The notes: generated by a model not told the origin, from the letters alone. DNA of 64,000 nucleotides from Cyclobacterium jeungdonense (GCF_010994275.1 NZ_WMCD01000008.1:228950-292949), one strand, 5' to 3'. Positions 44,501 to 54,599 are shown, numbered from the stretch's first letter. Translations and numbers: made by a program.

Positions 44501-46493
44501 GCAGTTCCGCTTTTTCCATTATCAACTGGAGTTTATCGAGGTATTTAAGGAAAGAGGGGGATTTGATGTGGCCGTGGGAAATCCGCCTTGGCTGAAGCTT
44601 ACTTTTGAAGAAAAAGGGCTGATGTCAGAGACCTTTCCAGAACTGGTGATACGGAAAGTATCTGCTCCAAAAGTCCGAAAACTGCAAGAAGCTTTCTTGG
44701 AGGAAGAACCTCAGCGGGAAGCCTACTTTGAAGAATATATCGGCACAGAAGCGGCAGCCGTCTTTATGAATGCTGGCCAAAACTATCCCTTACTTAAAGG
44801 ACAACAGACCAACCTCTACAAATGTGTCCTCGAGAACGGACTCCATTGGGTTTCGGATAGAGGGTTCCTTGGATTGCTGCACCCAGAAGGAATTTATGAT
44901 GATCCTAATGGACACTCGCTTAGGAGAGAAATTTATCCGAGACTGAAATATCATTTTCAGTTTAAGAATGAACTAATGCTATTTTCCGAAATTGACCATC
45001 ATAATTCTTATGGAACCCATATTTATTCTGGAAAAAAAGCTACCCCTTCCTTTCAATCAATTAACAATTTGTTTCACCCTTCTACAATTTATGGGTGTTT
45101 TCTTCATGATGGAAGCGGTACAGCTGGAGGACACAAAGTTAAGGATGAAACTACTGGAAAGATGATATGGAATATCAAGCCCCATGCTTCCAGAATTGTA
45201 AACTTTACCTTAAAGGAGCTTAAAACATTAGCAAGGACATTTGAAGGTTCTGATGATTGGGAGTCCACCAAATTAGTCAGCATCCATGCCAAGGAAATCA
45301 TGGCAGTACTGGAAAAATTAGGTGAATTTGGAAATAAGACCGAAAATTTTGAAACCAAGATTACAGTTTGCTGGGACGAAACCAATGACCTAAATGCAGG
45401 AAATATTTCAAGAAACACCAAATATCCGAATCTTGAAGAATATGAAATGATTTACAGTGGACCTCACTTCTTTGTTTCCAATCCATTGTACAAAACCCCA
45501 AGAGAGGAATGTGTCCTTAACTCCCATTACGATGTAGTGGAATTGGCGGAAGTTGAGGATTCCTACATTGCCAGAACCAACTACATTCCCCAAAATGTTA
45601 CAGCAGGCTATGGAAATACCATCAAGGCTTTTGAGATTGGAGTAAATGCAGATGGGTCACCAAGATATGATAACTGGTTGGATTACTATAAAATAGGTTT
45701 CCGAAAGATGCTTTCCCAAGCAGGAGAAAGGACTTTAAATGGAGCGATAATACCTCCAAAAACAACACATATTTATGGATTAATTTCTGTAACGTTCAAA
45801 TCTGAAATTGAACTTATAGAGTTTGCTGGAATTACTTCCTCAGTTGTTTTAGATTTCTTCATAAAAACTGTAGGAACTTCCAATTTAACCGACAGTAGAA
45901 TCAAGGCTTTCCCATTAGGTATAGCAGATAAATTCAAATCTGGCCTGTTTTCCCGTACGCTTTTATTGAATTGCTTGAATAAGTATTACGCCCCACTTTG
46001 GGGGCGGCATTATCAGGAGGATTTTAGGGAAGATACCTGGACCAAAGAGGATGTCCGCATAAAGCCCTTTGCTTCCCTGACACCAGATTGGAACTGGCAT
46101 ACCCCGCTCCGGAACTGGTTTGAGCGCCGTCAGGCACTGGTGGAGATAGATGTGATCACGGCCATGACCCTTGGGCTGACTCTTGAAGAACTGATCCTGA
46201 TCTACAATGTACAGTTTCCCGTCCTGCAGCAAAACGAGGACGACACCTGGTACGATCAGCGTGGGAATATCGTTTTCACCTGTTCCAAAGGCCTCACCGG
46301 CGTAGGCCTCGACCGGGCCGAATGGAACGAAATCAAGGATATGAAAGCCGGAGAAACCTACGAGCACACCATCACCAAGTCTGAATTGTATCTAGGGAAA
46401 AAGGTGACTTATTATGCGCCCTTCGATAAGTGTGATCGGGTCGAAGATTATAAGCAGGCTTGGGAGGTGTTTGAGGGGAGATTGGGAATTTAA
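41538..46493 (+). CDS. Giant Eco57I-type adenine DNA methyltransferase (PglX/DrmMI-like)
   Basis: The protein has 1651 residues. After an N-terminal region of about 560 residues of unclear fold, the N6-adenine methyltransferase core has S-Y-Y-T-P-E-V-L (about 570), motif I E-P-A-M-G-A-A-A-F (about 615), G-V-D-L-N-P-T-A-V-E-L-G, and motif IV G-N-P-P-W-L-K (about 1014). A target-recognition region follows (about 1130-1480). The size and motifs fit DrmMI of DISARM or PglX of BREX, and type IIG enzymes without a clear nuclease motif. The expected role is host-DNA marking. The TRD region is noticeably AT-rich compared with the rest of the gene. Confidence 0.88.
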   Translation: MIKFIQNTGDFFAANYFDEDFTKKVLDKTGYAPEDIKEFIKRITALKDRYFKFKQAYLEENWRTKDKITETHRFHSEVLNALGYPGNQPEYQELFHVDEKTVLPIRHTLYRGDKPFLMIMEMRALIKEGEEDPDGLFEQRYHFDEESNPNPPQKYHRSQWGNVFQVPDGLTISPMIINKALSELFLLDQHRRPKYILLCAGNTYFLLEQEKWFRGSYLSFDLEELFSEGSVKREYYALFYFLLAREALAPQSEIVLMDQLEEDSHKSAYEVTQDLKEGVIHAVEALANEAVFFLKNQENRPLRFSEERSYEKSSVLTENDIENVDNEELKIENGLRIEADTLKNECLNYVYRLLFLFYAESRNDLDILPADDAVYQHGYSLEMLRDLEQVPLNTASSQNGYFFHESLSSLFHLLGTGYKEKADETRNKSFRVRHLDSPLFDDGKLEILPKVKIRNVIWQDVICQLSLSRKQRGKTRGRISYANLGINQLGSVYESLLAFRGFFAETDNIEVHRKLKAKETSEKVARTEGSYLVPRHRIDDFDPDEIYRDKDEKVKIIPQGTFIYRLSGRDRQKSASYYTPEVLTECTVKYTLKPILERLDKGEMKALDLLDLKILEPAMGAAAFHNEVINQLSEAYLSYRQEELKKKVAPDKYREELQKIKAYIALNNVYGVDLNPTAVELGKLSLWLNVIHQDMQTPFFGYRLGVGNAVVGAWLKVYTKTEIIAEYPSQSSKKSLPKEWWEKAPKHISMGKRKPDDIYHFLLPDKNMVPSAGIKLLKEAHAAEAKAVSEWKKEFCKPIDADEYQQLQLISKGIDLLLEEHYKFQASINIETKVRDTFFGAYGEGDQVAMTAKSYSEKEKLAKKRGETNAPYYKLKMIMDYWCSLWFWDMRQASQLPTRREWLTDIEAILHMDLDNLEAKVQEAGGFIIPPKPVQSNLFAAPEPQQLTLKTYNKNKGETLKRLSQKMDKERISLFTNSRSQIVQKLAEQFRFFHYQLEFIEVFKERGGFDVAVGNPPWLKLTFEEKGLMSETFPELVIRKVSAPKVRKLQEAFLEEEPQREAYFEEYIGTEAAAVFMNAGQNYPLLKGQQTNLYKCVLENGLHWVSDRGFLGLLHPEGIYDDPNGHSLRREIYPRLKYHFQFKNELMLFSEIDHHNSYGTHIYSGKKATPSFQSINNLFHPSTIYGCFLHDGSGTAGGHKVKDETTGKMIWNIKPHASRIVNFTLKELKTLARTFEGSDDWESTKLVSIHAKEIMAVLEKLGEFGNKTENFETKITVCWDETNDLNAGNISRNTKYPNLEEYEMIYSGPHFFVSNPLYKTPREECVLNSHYDVVELAEVEDSYIARTNYIPQNVTAGYGNTIKAFEIGVNADGSPRYDNWLDYYKIGFRKMLSQAGERTLNGAIIPPKTTHIYGLISVTFKSEIELIEFAGITSSVVLDFFIKTVGTSNLTDSRIKAFPLGIADKFKSGLFSRTLLLNCLNKYYAPLWGRHYQEDFREDTWTKEDVRIKPFASLTPDWNWHTPLRNWFERRQALVEIDVITAMTLGLTLEELILIYNVQFPVLQQNEDDTWYDQRGNIVFTCSKGLTGVGLDRAEWNEIKDMKAGETYEHTITKSELYLGKKVTYYAPFDKCDRVEDYKQAWEVFEGRLGI

Positions 46494-46570
46494 CCTTTTA
46501 GATTTTAGAACGCCGGGTGGATGGATGAGCAGGGTAAGAAGATTGAATATTTCTATTAAAACGATAAAAC

Positions 46571-47344
46571 ATGAAAAAAGTAATTTGTGACACAAACATT
46601 TGGTACGGTTTAGGCAACAAGTCAATTCAGAAACCAGAAAATGTAAAGTTGGTTGCTACCTGGAATAATGTGATGGAGATTGGTTTTTCTCACAGGGCAA
46701 TCAAAAACAAATTGGATGAAGAACAAGTAAAATTTACTGCCAAAGCAATTATTGATTTTGCAGATGAAATTATTAATGAAACACCATTTCATTATGTGGC
46801 AAAAAATTTAATCCATAAACTAAACCTAGAAGTCATCGATTTAAAACCCATTATAAACCAAATATCCACAAATGGATTGGCCGACTATAGCACCTATTTA
46901 CATAATAAGCAAGCTTATGATTCATTCATGAAGATGAAAAATGATTTTCATGAAGAAATCAATTCAAACAAGAAAGAGCTTAAAATTTCATTTAAAGAGA
47001 TCAGTAGGACTGAAAGAAAAAATGAGTTTTTACTTGGAATCCTAGTTGATATTGAATCTTTTTTAAGGATTGAGCATAATAAAGAAATTGAATTTGAAGA
47101 TTCAAAGGATCTTAAAAAGACCTTGAAACAAATTGATGAGAAGTTTCCATTAATATTCCCAGTAAAGGATTCCTTTTTCGAACTTTTCACCAAGCAAAAA
47201 TCAATGAAAGTCCAGCCAAATGATTATTTCGATATCCTAAATCTTTACTACGTAACCGAAAATGATTTTTATTGGACCAAAGAGAAAAGATGGCTAAATA
47301 TAATTCATGAATGTAGCCTTAATAACTTTTTATTTACCAGTTAA
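46571..47344 (+). CDS. PIN-like domain protein
   Basis: The protein has 257 residues. The N terminus is M-K-K-V-I-C-D-T-N-I-W-Y-G, the first acidic strand of PIN nucleases. Near the C terminus Q-P-N-D-Y-F-D-I-L-N and then T-E-N-D-F-Y-W-T-K-E supply the other acidic residues. PIN domains are Mg-dependent ribonucleases in toxins and some defence systems. The centre has a long charged helix insertion. The gene is AT-rich and lies between two giant genes, which suggests separate acquisition. Confidence 0.65.
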   Translation: MKKVICDTNIWYGLGNKSIQKPENVKLVATWNNVMEIGFSHRAIKNKLDEEQVKFTAKAIIDFADEIINETPFHYVAKNLIHKLNLEVIDLKPIINQISTNGLADYSTYLHNKQAYDSFMKMKNDFHEEINSNKKELKISFKEISRTERKNEFLLGILVDIESFLRIEHNKEIEFEDSKDLKKTLKQIDEKFPLIFPVKDSFFELFTKQKSMKVQPNDYFDILNLYYVTENDFYWTKEKRWLNIIHECSLNNFLFTS

Positions 47345-47389
47345 TCAATTTGAATTATACTTAAAAAGATCCACAAAATATCTTCCGGT

Positions 47390-50300
47390 ATGAAGACCCA
47401 AAAAGAGGTAATTGAGTTTTTAAAAATTTTTTGGGAAGTCAAAGCCTTAAAATTTCAAGCTCAGTTTGCTATTAATCAAGCTAATGGCCAAGGTTTTTTT
47501 TATGACATTAGACATCCAAATAGTAGAGATTTAATTCTACATCCTCTAACGAAATCGAACATCACTTTAGGTGTACCAAGAGGGGTTCAATTTGAAGAAG
47601 GAACTCTTTATTGGGTAAATCTAAACGTACCCAAAGACCAAATAAGAATCCAAAAGAAGGATGAATTTTATTTTCATATAGATTTGAAATTTCGTCCTCC
47701 AAGTGAAATAGAAATGACTCCTCAACAATTGATTAATCAAATCAGCGGAGATTTTTATTCTACAAGGGGAAAAGCAAGATCAGCTTTGACTGGTTTCGCT
47801 AGAAGGATTTCGTCTGATTTAAATCGCAAACCTGAAACTTTTATTTTTGAATTGATACAGAATGCGGATGACTACCCTGACTCTGGTAAAAATAAAGTAA
47901 ATATTAGATTTCAATTGAAGGGAGATTATATTCTGGTTACCCATAACGGCCTTCCTTTTTCAGCTGGAAATGTTAACGCTATTTGTGATGCAGACTCAGG
48001 CAATAAGCAATTTGATCCAGATAAGATTGGATATAAAGGAATTGGGTTCAAGTCTATTTTTAAGCTTTCAAATTATGTCTTAGTACATTCAGGTAGCTAT
48101 TCCTTTCGATTTGATGAAGATTTCCATCGTCAAAAGGGTATTGATACTGTTTGGCAATTAATTCCAATTTGGACGCCGATTAGCGAAATGCCAATCGAAG
48201 TTCGAAATAATGGTTTTACTTCACCTAACGTAGCATTCTGTATAAAATTAAAGAAGGGTAAAGTTACTTTTGATGAACTTGAGAGGGTTTTTGAAACAGT
48301 ATTTGTTGATGAAAGGGTTCTTTTATTTCTAAGGAATGTTAAGTCAATTTCATTTTCAGGGATTAATTTGAATTTTACTTCCAGTGTAAGTGAATTGAAT
48401 TGGGAGGTAAGTAAGTATTTAGAAATTGAAGTAGATGAAAAAGTAAGAACAAGGCTTAATGCTTTAATTGGTTTTGAAGATGAACGTGTTCCTGAAAAGT
48501 ACAAGGATCTTCAATTTTCAAATTTAAAATTTGCTACCAAAAAAAATAGAGGAGTCATTGAAATTTCAGATGACACAAAAATTTATACATATTTACCCAC
48601 AGATGAAAGTCTTGGATTTCCTTTTTTAATGAACGGGGACTTTATTCCTGATGGCTCAAGAAACAATATTCATTCTGACTTGGAATGGAATCTTTACCTG
48701 TTCGAAGAGGGAGGCAAAAAGTTTGTCAATTGGCTTGAAGACCTTTCTAATAAGTATAAGACACCTGAATTTTTAAAATTGATTCCGGATTTTGGGAAAT
48801 TGATTCAATACACCCAGGAAAAAGACAAAAAGCTTTTCCTTGAAAGATTCCAATCTGGATTTGAGCAGATGTTATCAGAGGTGGCATTCCTACCAGATTT
48901 GGGTGGAAATCCACAAAAAATTATGGACCTTACTGTGGATAAATCTGGTTTACTTTCTCTACTTGGTGAGGAAAATTTCAGAAAATATCTTTCTATCGAA
49001 GGGCCTATACTTGCTCTTTCTTTCTCCAGCTCTCATGACATCAAGATTCTCTTGGAGCAATATGAGTTTGGAGAAGTCTTAACTCATGATTCCATATCCT
49101 CCCTTTTGAAAAATGAGGAATTTGCTGAATACCTGCTAATGCCCGATCAAAACTTAGCATTCGTCTCCTTCCTTAATGAGCAAGGAGTCCTTAGTGAATA
49201 TTCTGACCAGGAAATTTTTCTCTCCAAGAACGGGGATCTTAAGTGTGAAGATGAGGTATATTTCAGTTTAGGAGAGGATGCCTCGCTTTTAGATTGGCTT
49301 GACATTCCGGTATTAAACGAAAAGCTGAACAAGCTGGAATTCCTGAAGACTGAGGTAAAAAAATATTCCCCTTTATCTTTTATCAAAAAGGAAATATTAG
49401 GATCAACCGCTGCAAAAGCGAATGCCAAAATCTTTAAAAACAACAGAATGTTTTTTCAACTGCTTTTCAAACACCATGAAATCTTACCAGAAAAGGAATT
49501 CTTCGGAGAAGACCAGTTTAGGGCATTTCCGGTTTTTGATCGAGAGTCCGAAATGATTACAGATTTCAATAGCAGCAGTCTTTACCTATCCAATACCGAA
49601 ATCAACCAACTGATAGATGATCATGCTCTACCGGAATCGATGGTGACCATTATTGACCCAAAAAGTTACTTTTCTGATGAGGTGCCAACTGATGCTTTTT
49701 GGGCAAAACTCGGAGTGGCTGATTGGTCAGAGGATTGTGCATTACCTTTGGCAAAAAAGATTTTTTCAAGCTCCACTGTTATCCACAAGCACTTTAGTGA
49801 AAACTTGGAATATCTGGCCGGCAGCAAACAATTGTGGAAGTTAATATATAAAACCTTGTCCAAAGAATCCGGGGAAAATGAAAACTCCTACAAAGAAAAA
49901 GCTTCAAAATTACCTGTTTTCACTTCAGATGAAGATGTTAAATCTTTAGGTGATTGCTATCTATCAGCGGATTACACAGGAACCAATTCGCTTGAGACCC
50001 TTTACGAAAATCACCCGGAAATCGACATAAGCTTTATATCTAAAGATTACATACAAAATGAAAAAGCAAGCGACTGGTCAAAAATTTTTCGAACATTTGG
50101 GGTAAAGACCGATGCGAAGGATTTTATTGGACAATACATTCTTCCTGAAATCGAATCTGTTTCTGAAAACGACCTCGTCTCTTATACTCAATTGATATTC
50201 GAAAACCGAAGCCATTTCAAAAACGAAATTGCTAAGATCAAAATAAAAGTCAAAACTGAAGCGGGAACCTTTATAGAGCCTAAAGAGGCGATCATCGGAA

Positions 50301-52789
50301 GCTATTATTCCAAAGAAAGCCAAGACAAAAATGCCTTGGTATCCATACCCATCCAAAATTTAATCTCTTCCGAATATGGTGATCATCTCCTTGCACAATG
50401 GGCGGAATTCTTTGAATCCATGGGAGCTAAAGTTTTAAAAACTGAAGAAGATACTATTCAGCATAAGTTAGATGAATATGTCTTTATAAATGAGGATGTA
50501 GAATCGAGCTGGGAAGACCACCAGGTCATCATTCAAGAGCTTAATAAACTACATGAGGACAGGGAACTTACTAAAAAGCATTACAGCAGTCTAAATTACC
50601 TCTCCCTTTTTACTAAAGAAGAAGGAATAAAATCGGAAGCCTTTAATCTTTTCTTTTCATCAGAGTTCAATCCAAATATCGATTTCGAAAAAATAATTGA
50701 TTCCGAATCGCTTGGAAGTAGATTTATTTCACCGAAATACCTTGAAATTCACCCGAATATTAAGTCCTTCCTCAATGATATTGGAGTATTTCAAAATTTT
50801 AGAATTTTTAAAAAAGAGATAGAAATAAGGGCAAGGATAAACAAATTGTTTCTAGATTATCTTGAAACTAAATTTCCATACATCAAGTCAAATGCCCAAC
50901 AAGGGTATGGAGCACAACATCAAATTAAACCATATATTGAATTGGATTTACTTCAATTTATGGAAAATTATGAGTTTAATAAACACTTTTGGGAATCGTT
51001 TTTAAAAGATGAATTTATTAAAAGAAGTGTATTCACGAAAATAACATATCGTTGTGCATTCAATACCTATCAATCCGAAAATCTGATTCTTTGGACAATT
51101 CAAAACCAAAAAAGCATTCCCTGCCAAGATGGCGAATTACGAAAACCTAGTGAAATATATAGTAACAAACTCAAGGGAATTTTATTTACTAAAGAATTTT
51201 TGCCGCTAATTGACCTATCAGAAAAAGAGTTTGAAGGCCAGCCGGTTGAAAAATTGCTTGGTTTTAAAATGGAACTTGATTTAATCGCTTGTATATCAGT
51301 ATTCAACGAGAAACCCTCGATTTCCAGTCTCAAGAAATCAAACGTCTGGCAGACATTTATCAAGATTGTTGAAAACTCGCAATTTACCGGACAAGAAAGA
51401 GAAGTATTCGAACAGTTCCTACGAGACGGTTCAATTCCCAATCAATTGGGTGACTGGAAGCCAATAACAGAACTCTACTACATAGATCAAAGCATTGATA
51501 TTGGAATAACCAAGGCACCAAACCTTATTCACGACGACCTAAAAAAAATAGCTAGCAAAATTACCATACCCGCTCTCACCTCAGAAGATTTTAAGCCACA
51601 ATTCAAAAATTTAGGTAATGATGGTTTTAAGGAACGTTTATTATTGAGACTGAAGTTTATTGCACTTCTCGAATTGCCTGATGACCTGGACAGTAAAAAA
51701 TTCGAATTTGATGAAATTTTAAATCCCTTGATTTTTTATAAAGCAAATAAGATAGAATTGGCATGTCAAAAAACCGATCCTCCAATTGTAAATACAGATA
51801 ATCAATTCTTAATCCTTGATTCCAATATTTATTATTTAAGGAGCTGGAAAAGTGTCAATGCGGCAGAGCTTTTTGAGTATTTGGGGAAGCTTTTGCGCTT
51901 AAAAAAAGTAAATAAGAAAACACTAATTGACTTGTTGATTTTATCGGAAGACGAGGTGATCGAACTATTGGAGGAAAAAAACATCAGCTATCCTCCAGAA
52001 TGGAAGAAAAACAAAATAGACGAATCGCAGAATAAAGCTAGTTCACTGGTTGCAAAAGAGACCAAGGAAGAATTAATAAATGAAATTCAGGAACCTGCTT
52101 CAAATTATGAAAAAGGATCTGATGCTGTACCCGAAAGTAATTCATCGAATGGTAATGTAAATGATGTTGGAATATCTGACACCGAAAAGGAGGAATATGA
52201 AGTTCCTTATTCCCAGGAAGAAGAGGCGGCTATCATGAGAGTATTTGGAGATAATGCGCCGAAAGATTTTAGGAAAGACTTGAATCTTGCAGCACTGATT
52301 AAAGGCTTATCTTATCTGTATCATAATGGGTACAATATCAGTGAAGCAGAACAAAATTTAATGGAATCACATCATTATTCTCAGTTGCAGCCTGTATATA
52401 AAGACGGAATTACATATACAATTAAATGTCGATCTGCAAAATCAGGACTCTTATATTTAAAAGCTTCAGCATGGAAAGAACTGGAACATCCAAATACATT
52501 TCTTTATTCTTGGATAGGCCCTAGTTTCTCAGATGCCAAGTTCTGCAAATCACGGGAAGAAGTAATCGATGATCTAAAAGCAGATTATCAAGTCCTCAGA
52601 ATAGAAGCTAAACCTTCTGTTTCGGTACTTGATAGTTTTATGGATGGCGCCATGGATCTCCAAGAAGTAATGTTGATTGTAAGGACAAAGTTCAAAGAAG
52701 AATATCGAGGCATATTTGAGGATATCCGTAAAAAATCAAAGACAGACAGTTTAGAAGCTTTAAGTGCTGGAAATGAAGATGAAGATTAA
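47390..52789 (+). CDS. Giant sacsin-type GHKL ATPase protein
   Basis: The protein has 1799 residues. The GHKL nucleotide-binding domain lies at about residues 130-260: F-E-L-I-Q-N-A-D-D (N box), T-H-N-G-L-P-F (G1) and G-Y-K-G-I-G-F-K-S-I-F (G2), as in sacsin and Hsp90-like proteins. The remaining 1500 residues show no motif I know. A Glu/Asn/Ser-rich linker (about 1550-1610) leads to a C-terminal domain. Large sacsin-like ATPases occur in bacterial defence islands next to SF1 helicases. The end overlaps the helicase gene, so the two are likely coupled. Confidence 0.8.
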   Translation: MKTQKEVIEFLKIFWEVKALKFQAQFAINQANGQGFFYDIRHPNSRDLILHPLTKSNITLGVPRGVQFEEGTLYWVNLNVPKDQIRIQKKDEFYFHIDLKFRPPSEIEMTPQQLINQISGDFYSTRGKARSALTGFARRISSDLNRKPETFIFELIQNADDYPDSGKNKVNIRFQLKGDYILVTHNGLPFSAGNVNAICDADSGNKQFDPDKIGYKGIGFKSIFKLSNYVLVHSGSYSFRFDEDFHRQKGIDTVWQLIPIWTPISEMPIEVRNNGFTSPNVAFCIKLKKGKVTFDELERVFETVFVDERVLLFLRNVKSISFSGINLNFTSSVSELNWEVSKYLEIEVDEKVRTRLNALIGFEDERVPEKYKDLQFSNLKFATKKNRGVIEISDDTKIYTYLPTDESLGFPFLMNGDFIPDGSRNNIHSDLEWNLYLFEEGGKKFVNWLEDLSNKYKTPEFLKLIPDFGKLIQYTQEKDKKLFLERFQSGFEQMLSEVAFLPDLGGNPQKIMDLTVDKSGLLSLLGEENFRKYLSIEGPILALSFSSSHDIKILLEQYEFGEVLTHDSISSLLKNEEFAEYLLMPDQNLAFVSFLNEQGVLSEYSDQEIFLSKNGDLKCEDEVYFSLGEDASLLDWLDIPVLNEKLNKLEFLKTEVKKYSPLSFIKKEILGSTAAKANAKIFKNNRMFFQLLFKHHEILPEKEFFGEDQFRAFPVFDRESEMITDFNSSSLYLSNTEINQLIDDHALPESMVTIIDPKSYFSDEVPTDAFWAKLGVADWSEDCALPLAKKIFSSSTVIHKHFSENLEYLAGSKQLWKLIYKTLSKESGENENSYKEKASKLPVFTSDEDVKSLGDCYLSADYTGTNSLETLYENHPEIDISFISKDYIQNEKASDWSKIFRTFGVKTDAKDFIGQYILPEIESVSENDLVSYTQLIFENRSHFKNEIAKIKIKVKTEAGTFIEPKEAIIGSYYSKESQDKNALVSIPIQNLISSEYGDHLLAQWAEFFESMGAKVLKTEEDTIQHKLDEYVFINEDVESSWEDHQVIIQELNKLHEDRELTKKHYSSLNYLSLFTKEEGIKSEAFNLFFSSEFNPNIDFEKIIDSESLGSRFISPKYLEIHPNIKSFLNDIGVFQNFRIFKKEIEIRARINKLFLDYLETKFPYIKSNAQQGYGAQHQIKPYIELDLLQFMENYEFNKHFWESFLKDEFIKRSVFTKITYRCAFNTYQSENLILWTIQNQKSIPCQDGELRKPSEIYSNKLKGILFTKEFLPLIDLSEKEFEGQPVEKLLGFKMELDLIACISVFNEKPSISSLKKSNVWQTFIKIVENSQFTGQEREVFEQFLRDGSIPNQLGDWKPITELYYIDQSIDIGITKAPNLIHDDLKKIASKITIPALTSEDFKPQFKNLGNDGFKERLLLRLKFIALLELPDDLDSKKFEFDEILNPLIFYKANKIELACQKTDPPIVNTDNQFLILDSNIYYLRSWKSVNAAELFEYLGKLLRLKKVNKKTLIDLLILSEDEVIELLEEKNISYPPEWKKNKIDESQNKASSLVAKETKEELINEIQEPASNYEKGSDAVPESNSSNGNVNDVGISDTEKEEYEVPYSQEEEAAIMRVFGDNAPKDFRKDLNLAALIKGLSYLYHNGYNISEAEQNLMESHHYSQLQPVYKDGITYTIKCRSAKSGLLYLKASAWKELEHPNTFLYSWIGPSFSDAKFCKSREEVIDDLKADYQVLRIEAKPSVSVLDSFMDGAMDLQEVMLIVRTKFKEEYRGIFEDIRKKSKTDSLEALSAGNEDED

Positions 52790-54563
52790 TCCTAACGCCT
52801 TCCCCAATGACGCCCATCAGGAATTTTATAGATGGCAGATTGAACTTCAAGAGGAAGAATGGAAGAGGTATGCCAATTCCCGAATGAAGATTTTGATGGA
52901 AGAGGGGAAACTATTCCTCGGGAGAATATGGGGGACCACAGCAGATGGGAATGTGGTTCTGAGGTTTAAAAGTGATACTGTACCAAGAATCAAACAAGAA
53001 TATGAATTGTGTTTTGTAGGACCGGATGCACCTGAGTCTGCCGCTGACTGGATGTTTACTTATACCACTTTCCGGACTTCAGAAAAGCCCAGGTTATCCT
53101 CCAAAAATACGCCTGTAAAAACGATAGGCATTCTGAACTCTGATGATGAAAAATGGATCTACGTACTGGTTTCAAATTTCGACTATGCGCTATTAGAGGA
53201 AGTTCGAGAAAAATATTTAAAGAAAAAAATCCATCCAAGAATTGTATTAGCCGTTCCAGATCCACCTCTCGACTATCTTCATAACCTATTAGCATTTGTG
53301 ACAAAGTTTCCTGAAAATGAGATTTTAAATTTAAACAGTAGAATAAGCGAAGAAAAATGGAAACCGGTAAATCTTGATAATGCTAAAGATGTTTCTGTTG
53401 ACATCATTAAATTACTCGATTTAAACGATCAGGTAGTCATTCAAGGCCCTCCAGGAACTGGTAAGTCATACTTAGCTGCCCAAATCTGTGCACATTTTCT
53501 GAACCATAAGAAATCAGTCTGCTTGACTGCGTTGACCAATAATGCGCTTAAAGAAATTGCCCAACAGCCAGGCTTACGAGATGCCCTTGAGAACGGGCTT
53601 GTCTTCAAGACCAATCTTTCTTCTGACGAGAAAAGGAAGATTCCTGCTTTAAAACCGATTACTTCCATCACTCCTATTCAGAAAGAACTGCTCTTGTCTA
53701 CCTACTACCAGCTTTCAAAGAAAATTTTTGAACTGATACAGGAAGGGAAAAGGTACGATTTGTTGATCATTGAGGAAGCATCACAGGCCTTTTTGGCAAC
53801 TATTGCCATGTTCAAAGAACTTGCCCATAAGTTCTTGGTCATTGGGGACCATAAACAGTTACCTCCTATGGTCTTGAGTAGAGAGCTATCCGGTGAAATC
53901 AATGAAAGGATAGATAAGATCATTGATGGATTAAAAACATATGCTTTCAACAAGGCGGAGTTTTCTTATAGATTGACCAAGACCAGAAGACTTCCAATAC
54001 CTTCTGCAAAGCTAACTGGGATTTTCTATGACAATTCACTGGAAAGTGTTTCCGATTTTGAAAACAACAATAACCTCACCTCTCAATTTAAATCTCTTTT
54101 TCATAACGAAGGAGGCACCACACTTGCGACAGTTCCTATTTCAGTAAAAATCAGAAATCAAATTGATTTGAACATGATTGTGGCAAAAATTGGAGCTGAT
54201 TTGGTGAATTCAAATAAAAATATCGAGGTGGCTTTGTTGACGCCTTACATTGACAATGAAAAAAGGATTTATTATCACTTCAATCGGTTCTCTAATAAGT
54301 TTAATCGTACAACGATTAGCACCATTCATAGAGTTCAAGGCATCACGGTAGATTATACCATCTTATTTCTTCCATTAAAAAACGCAGGAGGATTTGATCT
54401 GAATGACAACCTTTTCAATGTAGCTACGAGTAGAGCAAAAAAAGGAACGTTGATTATCAGTTCGGAAGAGATAGACTTTATCAGTTCAAAGTCCTTGGAG
54501 GTGTCCTTGATTTTGGATAAGACAGAAAATAAGACTGAGGAGTTTAAGAGGTTATGTCTATAA
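52773..54563 (+). CDS. SF1 helicase of the COG1112 (DNA2/NAM7-like) type
   Basis: The frame opens at GTG 52764; ATGs at 52773 and 52779 are better starts and I choose 52773, which overlaps the preceding gene by 17 bases. About 596 residues. Motif I is Q-G-P-P-G-T-G-K-S (about residue 222), motif II L-I-I-E-E-A-S-Q (about 330), motif III G-D-H-K-Q-L-P-P-M. The C-terminal RecA domain has S-T-I-H-R-V-Q-G and N-V-A-T-S-R-A-K-K. Such Upf1/Dna2-like helicases act on DNA or RNA. It is short for COG1112 and has no nuclease domain. Confidence 0.88.
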   Translation: MKMKINPNAFPNDAHQEFYRWQIELQEEEWKRYANSRMKILMEEGKLFLGRIWGTTADGNVVLRFKSDTVPRIKQEYELCFVGPDAPESAADWMFTYTTFRTSEKPRLSSKNTPVKTIGILNSDDEKWIYVLVSNFDYALLEEVREKYLKKKIHPRIVLAVPDPPLDYLHNLLAFVTKFPENEILNLNSRISEEKWKPVNLDNAKDVSVDIIKLLDLNDQVVIQGPPGTGKSYLAAQICAHFLNHKKSVCLTALTNNALKEIAQQPGLRDALENGLVFKTNLSSDEKRKIPALKPITSITPIQKELLLSTYYQLSKKIFELIQEGKRYDLLIIEEASQAFLATIAMFKELAHKFLVIGDHKQLPPMVLSRELSGEINERIDKIIDGLKTYAFNKAEFSYRLTKTRRLPIPSAKLTGIFYDNSLESVSDFENNNNLTSQFKSLFHNEGGTTLATVPISVKIRNQIDLNMIVAKIGADLVNSNKNIEVALLTPYIDNEKRIYYHFNRFSNKFNRTTISTIHRVQGITVDYTILFLPLKNAGGFDLNDNLFNVATSRAKKGTLIISSEEIDFISSKSLEVSLILDKTENKTEEFKRLCL

Positions 54564-54599
54564 AATAATTTAATTGGACAATAAACTGATAGATCAAGA

